Source of the DNA: Pseudo-nitzschia pungens
Taxonomy: Eukaryota; Bacillariophyta; Bacillariophyceae; Bacillariales; Bacillariaceae
NCBI GenBank assembly: GCA_037355855.1
Contig: CM074758.1
Location: 2,453,001-2,517,000, forward strand
DNA: 64,000 nucleotides
Direction of reading: 5' to 3'
Shown: piece after piece, positions 32,067 to 41,585 of the stretch
Numbering within the stretch: position 1 is the stretch's first letter
Layout of the letters: each line of letters starts with the position of its first letter
Made by a program: the position numbers and the translations under genes
The notes under the pieces: model-generated
The model's database searches: none
What the model was told of the DNA's origin: nothing
What the model saw: the letters and a program-made list of their open reading frames with translations, nothing else

Positions 32067-34391
32067 ATGTGGAATAACTGTATGGAATCATCAGGGACGA
32101 AGCGGGACTGCGCGGAAGTCGTTGGGGAAACCTACACAAGAATCGGGACACGAAAACGACATCGTTGCTTTACATCACGGGAAGAATCCCTTCCACGCAA
32201 GCCTTTCCAAAAACATGAGGGAGAAAACAGTTTGGAATTTCTGCCGTTTTCTGCTGAGAGGAGTAGTCGTAATCTCACGAAAAATCAGCGCTTCGGTCTC
32301 GTTGACTTGTTCGGTAGAAATCGATGGGTGCGCCAGCCGAAAATCAATACACGGATGGAACAGCCGTCGAGCGACGAAGGATACTCGATGTCGAATCCCG
32401 AAAGAAACAATGAACCACTCAAGTTTTTCACCCTTCGAATGGAACACCAACAGGGTGGGGCAGTGGCGAAATACGCCGGAGAAGAACGGTTTTTACTATT
32501 TCGATCCGATCAGGCCGGTGCAATAGCGAAGGTGATATTTTCCTCGAATCCTGTGTCTTGTGGCGAGATGAATCCTTCTCTAAACGTCACAAACGACAAC
32601 CCGAACGAAGAAACGTTTGTTCTAGCAAACGCCAGGGTTCATGTACTGTTCGTGAAAGACACGTACAGAGGTTTCAATCTTGGCGGTTTCTTATTTGGCT
32701 TGTGCACTGCATATCTTCGCGAGCGCTACTGTGATAGTTCCCGATCTCGGATTTGGAAGCGACAGATGTCGACACGAATTTCGTCCGTTCGTTGCTCTTT
32801 GGATGCTGAAGAAGATATACGCCGATATGACAAACTGGTTCGATTTTACGAACATTTGGGCTTTAGAAGACAAAGAAGAGCAAAGATAACTTTTGTCAAC
32901 AACAACGATGGCGAGACCTACCGGAGAATACCAATGAAAATGGATCTATTTGTCGCATCGTGTGAAAAAGAACCACCCCATTCAAACAAAAATCACTTTG
33001 CCGATGCTTATTCTTCTTTCTTACCCGCTATTCTGAATTCGTCGTGGGGAGAAAGCGTGCGGATAGATGAGCACAAAATCCATTCCTGGCTGATTATGGA
33101 GTCTCATGACGGGAACATGCAGCTCCACACCACCGATGGGAGGATGTTGCGTATCGACGAGCAGGGGAAATGCCAGCTACTTCCGATTTGTGGAGAGATG
33201 TCAACTCTTGATAGCGAAACTAGTCACCAAAGCTTCGAACTCCTCCGAATATCCGACGTGCTTGACAGAGTTTTACGAGACAAAAAGGAAGAATACAAGG
33301 AACAGCAATCTCGTGCACACGAAATATTCCCACAAAAACCAAACGTAAATCATTCCTTGGTCGAAGAAAAGGAGCTTTGGATGATCCGGTCTTCCGTACA
33401 TGGAACTTACATGGGATTGACATGCGACAGCAATTTAGTTTTCACAGCAGAAGCTTCATTTTGGCAGGTGGATGAGAACTTTTGCCTCACGCACACCCAC
33501 GACTCACCTGTGAGACGTCAGCACCATCGCCGGATGTGGATGAAGCAGAGCGTTGAATACGTGACTCGGATGCGCCAACGTTACTCTACATTTGATCGTC
33601 ATTGCATGAACATAGAGGCGGCTTTGAATCTCACCAAACATTTACAGGCCAATCCATTCTCAATGCCAATGAGAAAATGGCAAGAGACGAATATTGGAGG
33701 GATGAACACTTCTTCGTTACCTTCTTTTCGGACATTCTTGTTTCATACAGCAGAATTAGCAAGGACAGAGGGCCATCCAGATTGGGTGCAGCTTGTTGCT
33801 TTGATTCACGGCCTAGCCAGTGCATTGACTTGCGTGGATTCTCGTTCTGGCTTCATTTTTCCAACAAGCAAGTCAGTCCATGACGTCAACGACAATGATG
33901 ATTTTGACTGGACCATCTATGTTGACACTCGCGTGATGGGGTGCAGGGCTTCGAAACATTCAACATTCGCCGAATTTCGACATTTGAATCCCGACGAAGG
34001 AGATGCGCGGTACAACACGCGAACAGGGCCGTACCGCGAACATGTGGGATTGGAACATGTGTTGCTGAGTTGGACTGGGAACGATTACATGTATGCCATG
34101 CTGAAGCATAACAGGGTGCGGTTGCCCAGAGAGGCCTATGCGATCTTGAAGTTGTTTCCATTGGTCGACTGGCACTCGAGGGGTGAACACACCTCGCTTT
34201 CGAACGACGACGAGGAGGAGCTGAAGCTGTTTGTTGCCGAGTTTCATGATATATGCCAACGGTCACATAACACGATCCTTTCTGACGATGCACCGGAAGA
34301 AATGAGCGACGAGGAGTGCAAGGAGCTATGGGAAAACCATTATTCACGTATTGCGCACAAATACGGAGCTGAGGGTATGCTTAATTGGTAG
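32067..34391 (+). CDS. GNAT acetyltransferase fused to a degenerate myo-inositol-oxygenase-like domain
   Basis: Single exon, 774 residues. Residues about 135-300 look like a GNAT fold: VHVLFVKDTYRGFNLGGFLF (acetyl-CoA loop) and AEEDIRRYDKLVRFYEHLGF (signature final helix). Residues 335-480 hold two similar strand-rich segments (SWLIMESHDGNMQLHTTDGR and ELWMIRSSVHGTYMG) that might be beta-trefoil or fascin-like. Residues 495-774 follow mammalian MIOX closely (SVEYVTRMRQRYSTFDR, HTAELARTEGHPDW, GLEHVLLSWTGNDYMY, DWHSRGEH). Of the six di-iron ligands, three are kept (H581, H659, H703) and three are changed (H98 position is F557, D124 is G582, D253 is C730); H560 lies one helical turn from the first. 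True MIOX cleaves myo-inositol to glucuronate; activity here is doubtful. The first 100 residues are unconserved, and M97 or M107 could be the real start. Confidence 0.8.
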   Translation: MWNNCMESSGTKRDCAEVVGETYTRIGTRKRHRCFTSREESLPRKPFQKHEGENSLEFLPFSAERSSRNLTKNQRFGLVDLFGRNRWVRQPKINTRMEQPSSDEGYSMSNPERNNEPLKFFTLRMEHQQGGAVAKYAGEERFLLFRSDQAGAIAKVIFSSNPVSCGEMNPSLNVTNDNPNEETFVLANARVHVLFVKDTYRGFNLGGFLFGLCTAYLRERYCDSSRSRIWKRQMSTRISSVRCSLDAEEDIRRYDKLVRFYEHLGFRRQRRAKITFVNNNDGETYRRIPMKMDLFVASCEKEPPHSNKNHFADAYSSFLPAILNSSWGESVRIDEHKIHSWLIMESHDGNMQLHTTDGRMLRIDEQGKCQLLPICGEMSTLDSETSHQSFELLRISDVLDRVLRDKKEEYKEQQSRAHEIFPQKPNVNHSLVEEKELWMIRSSVHGTYMGLTCDSNLVFTAEASFWQVDENFCLTHTHDSPVRRQHHRRMWMKQSVEYVTRMRQRYSTFDRHCMNIEAALNLTKHLQANPFSMPMRKWQETNIGGMNTSSLPSFRTFLFHTAELARTEGHPDWVQLVALIHGLASALTCVDSRSGFIFPTSKSVHDVNDNDDFDWTIYVDTRVMGCRASKHSTFAEFRHLNPDEGDARYNTRTGPYREHVGLEHVLLSWTGNDYMYAMLKHNRVRLPREAYAILKLFPLVDWHSRGEHTSLSNDDEEELKLFVAEFHDICQRSHNTILSDDAPEEMSDEECKELWENHYSRIAHKYGAEGMLNW

Positions 34392-34708
34392 AAAAATATT
34401 TCATATTTTAAAAAATTAGAATGATAGATTTTATTTACAACGCTAGCTGACTGATTGAAATGATGAAAAAATAATGTACGTAAGCACGGAATACGGTACG
34501 AATGTGACACTGGACAAAAACTCTTAACCCTGACGACGTCGCGGATGCGACAGATGGGGTTCCATGGAAGGATATTTGTGATGATTGCGAATTCGAAATA
34601 AGTCATCGTTTTGTAGGTTGGGCACTCGTCTTTTGACTTGTCATTTTATACAATAAATTAGCCGTTTGCCGATACTGGGACACCAGGTGGTATGCAGACG
34701 TGGTCGAC
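34392..34708. other. Spacer between convergent GNAT/MIOX-like and ENTH genes
   Basis: 3' regions only; nothing recognised. Confidence 0.5.
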
Positions 34709-36510
34709 CTAGAAATCTGGCGGTGGGGGAGGTGGGGGAGCAGAGGGCTCAGGTCCTATCGGTTCGAGCCCCATTCCCATCGACCCACCCATGACCCAGG
34801 GGTTATCATCGTCGCCGCCTCCACTTGCATCCCCGTAGGCTGCCGCCACTTTGCCCGATCCGGGAGCGATAAAGGTTCCGTGGACAGGAGGTGGTGGTGG
34901 CATGCCCATTGGCACAGCAGCCGAGTACTCACTATCCGCACTATTCAAGCTGGGAGGTTGTGTCGGTTCCGACATGCTGTGTCGAACCGAAGCCGACCTG
35001 GGACGGACGTCGCTGCCGATTCGGCCAGCGCATCTAGCGCAGAGAACCGATCCTCGTTGGATCCCATAACGGGGGGTTTGGGAGGGGGTTCCGAGAGAGA
35101 CATAGATGTCATGGTCGAGGAAAGGTCATTCATCATACCTGTAGTATCCACACTACCTTTCTGAGCGTTTTGCATTTGCATAGGCATTTCCGAAGGCGTT
35201 TGCATCATCGACGCCAAAGGATTTGCGGCAGTGTTGGTAACATTTGCAGTCATGTCCAGCAAGCTCATGGAATCAGTGCTTTGGGTGTTATTTGAACTTG
35301 CAAATGGATCGCTGTTTGCTGCAAACGGATCATTTTGGGTTGCAATGTCCAGTAGATTGTTGGTTACGGGATTTGCACTGGGTGTGCTTTGGGTTGTTGC
35401 CGTGTTGTAAGCCGAGGCGAACCCGAACGGATCGTCGTTAGAAGTTGTCAGCTGTCGCCGTTCCACTTCCGAGGCCTCCGCCTAGCAAGTCACCGGTAGC
35501 ATGAGAATATGTCGCTGTTGCTGTTCCACTTCCTAGGCCTCCACCTAGCAAGTCACCGGTACCAGCCGTGTAGTTTGTACTACCGGTAGCGTTCGAGGCT
35601 GCGCCGAAATCCATAAGGTCTCCCACTTGGTTGCTTCGGCGTTGGGTCGAAGGAACCCAACAAATCATCCACCGTGGGAGCATTCGCTGCAGCCTTGGCA
35701 GCCTTTTCGGCTTCCGCCTGCGCTTTGAGTTCTTCCAGTATGATTTCTTCACGTGTTTTTTCGTTTGTTCCGTCGTCCGAAAACTTTTTGGTTTGCAGGT
35801 TGGCCATTTTGATCATCTCGTCGATGCCATGAGCCGCACCCACCACATTTCTTCCCGTCCTTGCTGGCATATCCACCTCCGAATCCCCCTTCGGATTTTT
35901 TCAGGTTGGATTGGATCCGTATTCGATTTTCCTGTTCGATTCTGCGTTTTAGAACCTGCAACCGCACTTGGTCCGTCACAAAACCAACTTTGTCGTCGCC
36001 GACGGGCACGAGAGAATCCTGGCTGGCGCTTGCGACTCGTATCTTCCGCAATTCATTGATGTTGCTCAGGAGTTTGATCACCTGCTCCGCGGCGTCTCTC
36101 ACGGGACCGCCTTTGTCGACACCACCGCCCTGAAGATTCTGAAGGAAGGACATTGCTCCGCCCTGTTTTCGTCTGACCAAGACCGTGTTGAATTCTTGCA
36201 GGGGATTGATAAAGTCCTGGATTCCGTACGCGTGGTTGACCGTGTTTTCGGATCCGTAGATCACAATGTGTTTTGTAACTATCAACGATTTTTGAATCGT
36301 GAGGATTGTGTGGTCGAGGGGTGCCCTGCAAATGGTTTCGATCAATTCGAACATTCCATCGCACGACAAATCATTATACGTCAAGGAAGCGATTTGGTTC
36401 AGCTCGAAGTTGGACAAGACCTGTATGCCTTCGTCGAAGAGCAGCGGCCGGAGTTGCTTCTCCGCCGGTGTTATGGTGTTACCCTTGACAATGTTTCCAA
36501 TGAAATCCAT
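34709..36510 (-). CDS. ENTH-domain epsin-like clathrin adaptor, frame interrupted
   Basis: The N-terminal ENTH/VHS-type domain (residues 1-150: MDFIGNIVKGNTI, ELIETICRAPLDHTILTIQK, FINPLQEFNTVLVRRKQGG, VRDAAEQVIKLLSNINELRK) is intact. After about residue 215 the reading frame moves near 35850, 35640, 35445 and 35000, but each segment reads as normal adaptor tail: a KAQAEAEKAAKAAANA helix, a clathrin-box-like VDDLLGSFD, a duplicated TGDLLGGGLGSGTATA block, then AP2-binding DPF motifs (NDDPFGF, QNDPFAANSDPFA) and a Pro-rich end. Epsins bind phosphoinositides and recruit clathrin and AP2 at the plasma membrane or trans-Golgi. Three moves are +1; the last is -1 or two close +1 steps. Either inserted bases in the sequence or a decaying tail would explain this. 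Confidence 0.75.
35461..35560 (-). repeat. 63-bp tandem duplication in the ENTH gene
   Basis: Two copies offset by 63 bp (35461-35497 and 35524-35560 are the most alike parts) encode TGDLLGGGLGSGTATA twice, so the unit adds 21 residues of adaptor tail. Confidence 0.8.
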
Positions 36511-37087
36511 CGTCTCTGTTTCTTCTGTACAATGAGAGAAGGAATTGATTCGAAAACTGAGAAGGACGACGGAGACAGAGCGTCAGGTGATTACGGATTC
36601 GATGCTTTATTTGTTATGGTGGGAAACTGTAAAGTAAGGTTACCATGTTTCGTAGTGTGTTCCCCGTACAGTGTACGAGTACGAAGTCTCACGATCTATT
36701 GGTACAACTTGCGTTAGACATCCAAGTTTTTCTCTTATCGCCCAAAACAAAGAAATTATGACTCGTGAATGGGGCGTGCTGAATTGCATGCATAAAGGTA
36801 CTAAGAGTACCATTACTATATTCATGTCATAACGAATACGGTAACCTTACCCCCAAAAGCCGAAAGCTGAAACTCAATCTTGTCCAAAAAATTTCTTAGA
36901 AAATTGAATTCCTGTTTCTTCTCGTTTCTTCTTGACCATGGACCATGACGAGCACCAGTTCGATCGAAATTATGTATGGCGCAACCGCACCGAGCAGAAA
37001 TGCATGTGAGGGCATGACGATGGCAACGCGCTATTTCTCAATGAGCTAACCTTTATTGATTGAAACTATTGACGTCGATCTTCTTTT
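36511..37087. promoter_or_regulatory. Divergent promoter region, ENTH and AP2/FHA genes
   Basis: 577 bp with two opposed GTAACCTTAC words (36634 and 36841). No other element identified. Confidence 0.5.
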
Positions 37088-40000
37088 GTGTTTACTACTT
37101 CGACAATGTCCACAAGTCCATGGACCCGCGATGATGTCATTACTTCGACTTCTTGGAGGGTTCGGGATGCCGCCGACAATCTCTTGGCGCAACGCGGCCT
37201 TCGATCAACATCCAGATTCGACGAAGACCCCGAAAACGGAGGTCTGAACGTCTCGAGATACTACGATGTTGACACCTCCCTCGTACGACTTCGGCGCGAC
37301 AAGACTCCCATTGTGCGAGCGGCCCTGGATGCAGCGGCCTCCGCAATTCTGGAGAACCTCCACAAGTTGGATGACGACGACGCCGAGAGGGAAGATGAAT
37401 TTTCGATGCAGACCAATCGGAAATTGCCGGCGATTCTGGAGGACATCGGCGTGTTGCAAGAAATGAGAGTGGCAAGCATGGAACGAGCGCATGCAAACAA
37501 AGACTTGTCGAGACGGAAAATAGCCGTGGCGAAGGAACAAGAACGAGAACGACTCCGGGACGAAAAAGAGAAGCGAACACTGCAAACCAAGGCAGTAAGT
37601 AGAAGTGGAGATAAGAAAAACAAAGCAGATGGAGCGGTACCAGGATGTTGTTGCTTCTTGCGAAAGCGAGCTGCAGGGAACCAAAAAGCATTCCGGTACC
37701 CATGTTTCCAGTCGGAAAACGTCTGGTTTGAACGCTGCGGGATCCAGAGCCTCCCCGGGTGCCGCAAAGTCGACCATGGAAGGTGCAGGAGAGAGTCTAT
37801 CCAAACCTATAAAGTTAGAGACTACGCCTCTCTCGGGAAGTCTCCAAGCAGAGCAATGCCTCTTCGCCGGCAACAACAGCGGCTCCAAAATTCACTCGCA
37901 ACACTCCCGCATCCTCCGCGTCCGCCCTGGAGGCTCGGCTGACGGGATCCCGAGCCATACTCTGTACCACCGCCAATGTAGCCTTTGATGCGCTGACTCC
38001 TCCTCTACCAGAATGGGGAGCGATCGATATTTCCGATGTTCCACAGAATCCCAACAGGACGAAAACCGAAGACAATGCTCCTAGCGCCGATAAGAAGGCT
38101 TTTATGGACAACGTAGTTCTCGAGTCGAAGAAGCTAGGACAACGCATCCAAAATATTGCCACAAACGCAGCAAGGAGATCGAGGCGACGGTATCGATTTC
38201 GAAAAGACAATATTTTGTTTCAGAACAAGAAAAGGACGAACAACAATAGCGACAACGTTAGAAAACTTGACGCACAAGAGAAAGATTCGGGCTTTCGAGT
38301 TCCTCGGAACCCATTTGCATGGAAAGATGACGAAGACGACGAATCGGATTTCGGGGGAGCTTGTGCGATGCAATTGGACGATGATGCCTCGATTGTCACT
38401 GCCGACAACAGTATCATGTCGGACAACAGCGACTGTCACACGGAAGCATGGAGCAAAATTTGCATTCCGAGACTTCTATCAATATTGCAGACAGGCGTTG
38501 GGAACGCAATAATTCACGATGTCATGTGGTCAACTCGCCACGGGCGGATAGCCAATCTGCTACAAGAAATTTCTCGCTTGCCCAAAAATGATGATGCAAA
38601 CGACGACAACGGAAACAGCAACCAAAATCAAAGTGATGAATATTTCGGGCTTCACCTCATCGTGACGGTGAATCCCGACGTAGATCGATTCGCAAAAGAA
38701 TTCAAAAGTTTCAACAGTCACTTGAGACTCATGTCGACGGTCAATGAAAGGTCTCTACGGGCACTCCCCTACAAGGGCAACAAGGAAAGGCGACGGAGAC
38801 TTCGCAAGCGTTTTCCAGAAGCCACCGGCTTACCAGATGCTCCCTTCCATGTCATTATTACATCCTATGCTGATTTCCTAACGGATTATATCCACTTTTG
38901 CCAAACACCCTTTGAGGTTGTAATCATGGACGATGGTGCATCGTGGATGGCCGCAGCTCATAACGATCCCAACTCGCCGATTGGAACCATGTGGAATGAT
39001 GCGTTATTCAGCAAAAACGATCATCAAATGGGGCTGGCAGGATCAACCCTTAGAGATTGGGATTATGGAAAAGACAACGTTGATGAGGAGGTAATGAAGG
39101 AAGCATGGGTCGGCTTAACAGCGCGGCATCGACTAGTGACATCGTCGAAAGTGCGGATCGAAAATTCACGAAGTCCCGGAGACGTATTGCCCGTTGCTGG
39201 CCTGCTCAAGTTTGCATTGCCTCACTTTGCGGAGGCAGTCCGAGAAGAGTGGGACCGAAGTCGTATTTCCAACGATGCTATCAGCATGGGTCATTTTCGA
39301 AAACTCTTGACAAGATCTCTGGTTGTACATGACCCGACTATCGACCTGGAAGAAGAGAGTGTTTTTCAAATGGCAATGAAAACCTTGCAAGGCGATATGC
39401 CAGAATCGATTCAGGCCGATGACGATCCAATGATACCGACAGAAATTTCTGATGATCGATTCATAGCAGATGGCAAAGTGGCTAGCTCTCGCCGATCCGC
39501 TTTGCAATGGCTGGGATACATGGATGAGTCCTGGCTTCGATATGAGTTAGGATCTGTCTCCTTTGAGCCGATTATAAGTGCCATGAAACTGTCTCTCAAT
39601 TATGGCCATATTTGTGAAGAAATTTCCACCGCCTCCTCCGTCTCAACCGGTGCAACGGGTCAAATCATCGGAAATCTAGCATTTAAATTAGCAGTTCGTT
39701 GTGGAAAATGCTTTGGTTCCGAACAGGGTCTCCGACAGCATCTTTCTTCTCACCATGCACCTCCTGGAACATGGCTTTGCCGTACATGCAAGGCTGACTG
39801 CGTAACCAGCCAGGCCAGAACACATCACGAACGCTCCTGTGGTCAAGCTAGTTCTGGGAGTGGGGCGAAGAATGAATCGTCAGCACCAACGTCATCTAGT
39901 GCTTCCAAGAAAGATTCTGGGAAGAAAAAAGGGAAAGCTGCGAAAGGGGGCAGCAGTGGGAGCAAGGAAGAAAAGAATGCCGATGGATCGGCTCGAGTCC

Positions 40001-41430
40001 CTTCCACAACTGGTCTGGGAGGAGGAGTCGTTCCACTACTGTCAGTGATCAATATCAAAGATTTACCGGCAGAAGTAAAGCCTCTCCTTCGCGATCCACG
40101 CCAGACGTCGCGAACTGGGGGAAACTCCAAGAGACATGTCTATGCTTACAGAGGAGTATGCCGACAGGCTAGAAAGGGTCATGATCGCTGGCAAAGTCAG
40201 ATATCATTCCTCGGAGTGAATCATTACCTTGGTACATTTGATTCGGAATGGGATGCCGCAGCAATATATGGTACGTCAATGTAGGTATGGTTTGTCCTTT
40301 TCCTTTTCATTGTATGTAACTCCACGACTGTTTGGCTAACAAGTTCTTAATCTTGTTACGCACAGCATGGGCGCATCTTATTCTCTACGGGGAGGAAGCA
40401 ACACGCAAAGCTCAAAAAGAGGGCGAAGAGGCTGCAGCAGCATACGAGCAAGAAAAGAAAGACATCGCAGCTGGAAAAATACCCGTCCCCCCACCAAAAC
40501 CTGACAAAAAATCGAAACAAGCAGCAAAGAAGAAAGCCGACGAGAAAACGGCTGCTACGAAGGGGCAAAAAGCTACTGCCAAGAAAGAGGATAAAGCAGC
40601 GGCCAACCAGAAAAAACCGGGAAGACCCAAGAGGAAAGGTGAAGAAGAGACTTCTCCAAGCCAGGCATCGGCGAAAAGATCAAAATCAACAGGAGGCAAG
40701 GAGGATATTGCCCCTATACTCGCGAAAAGTGTTGGGAAAGCAACCACTCTTACACCGATCCCCAAATTCGCGGATATGAGTGACGATGAGTTGGCACGGG
40801 AAGCCGCTATCCGCATGGTTGCTGCGCGGTCAGTGAATTATTGCATCACGGAAGTGCAGCTTCCAGCACCGATTCATGTAGACTTTAGGCCGTGTGTTCC
40901 ACGGATGGCCGGATCCTACCATCAGATGGGTTGCGCTTTGCTTGTGGGTCTCGATCCTCATTTGTTCAGTTGGAACATCGATTCGATTATCAATAAGCAG
41001 TACTTTGGATCAGACACTGAAAGAAGAAATGCAACTGATGTGCTCACAGCGGAATTCGGAAAAGATGGACTCAATCAGCAGTTTCGATGCCTCATTCAAG
41101 GCAGCACGACGGTCATTGGCTGCGCTAGCTCTCGAATGAAACGAGTGTACGCGTCACTCGGCATGGGAACTCCTGCAATAGGAGGTCCCATTGGAAGGAT
41201 CGACTGCAATACGGGGGGGAATTCAAAGTGCTGCAGGTGAAACCGCTGCATGCATACAATATGTGCCAACGGATACCGGCGATTTTCAGTTTTCGGCTCT
41301 TTCATCGGATTTGATAACGATGAATGGACAACGGATAACCCCGGAGATGGGGAATTTCCCGTTGTTCAACGAAGACATTTGCACCATTGGGTCTCGGGTT
41401 TTTCTGTTTTTGCTACCGAGTGACACCTAA
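37088..41430 (+). CDS. SNF2-like / zinc finger / AP2 / FHA multidomain nuclear protein
   Basis: One gene read across one clear intron (40271-40365) and three +1 moves: near 37610 (A5 run), near 37830 and at 41214 (G7 run). The order is: coiled-coil N-terminus (ERAHANKDLSRRKIAVAKEQ); an SNF2-N-like region (LHLIVTVNPDVDRFAKEF, KERRRRLRKRF, FHVIITSYADFL, FEVVIMDDGASW) lacking a Walker A motif and with DDGA in place of DEAH; two Cys/His fingers (CGKCFGSEQGLRQHLSSHH and CRTCKADC...HHERSC); an AP2/ERF domain spanning the intron (YRGVCRQARKGHDRW, LGTFDSEWDAAAIYAWAHL); an AT-hook-like basic stretch (KKPGRPKRK); and a C-terminal FHA-like domain (FSALSSDLITMNGQRI, IGSRVFLFLLP). Likely a DNA-binding chromatin regulator; targets unknown. 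The start may be 37088 or 37106. Confidence 0.78.
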
Positions 41431-41585
41431 ATCCTGCGTTGGCAGTGACAATTGTGGTACACTATAAAGCTGCGTGAAGTCACCATTATGAACCACTCTT
41501 GCACACGCCATGCTCTTCTATAAGCGCTGTTTTGGTTTGGGTTTGGATATCTATTTCTGTAAAGCAATCAACATCAATCAATTGA

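Noticed and set aside
34740..34790. tRNA-like B-box (GGTTCGAGCCC)
   Set aside because: Lies inside the ENTH gene tail and no cloverleaf can be built around it.
37595..37628. A 34-bp GT-AG 'intron' in the AP2/FHA gene
   Set aside because: Far shorter than any other intron here (94-255 bp). Dropping one A from the A5 run near 37610 gives a natural continuous reading, so a +1 base is preferred.
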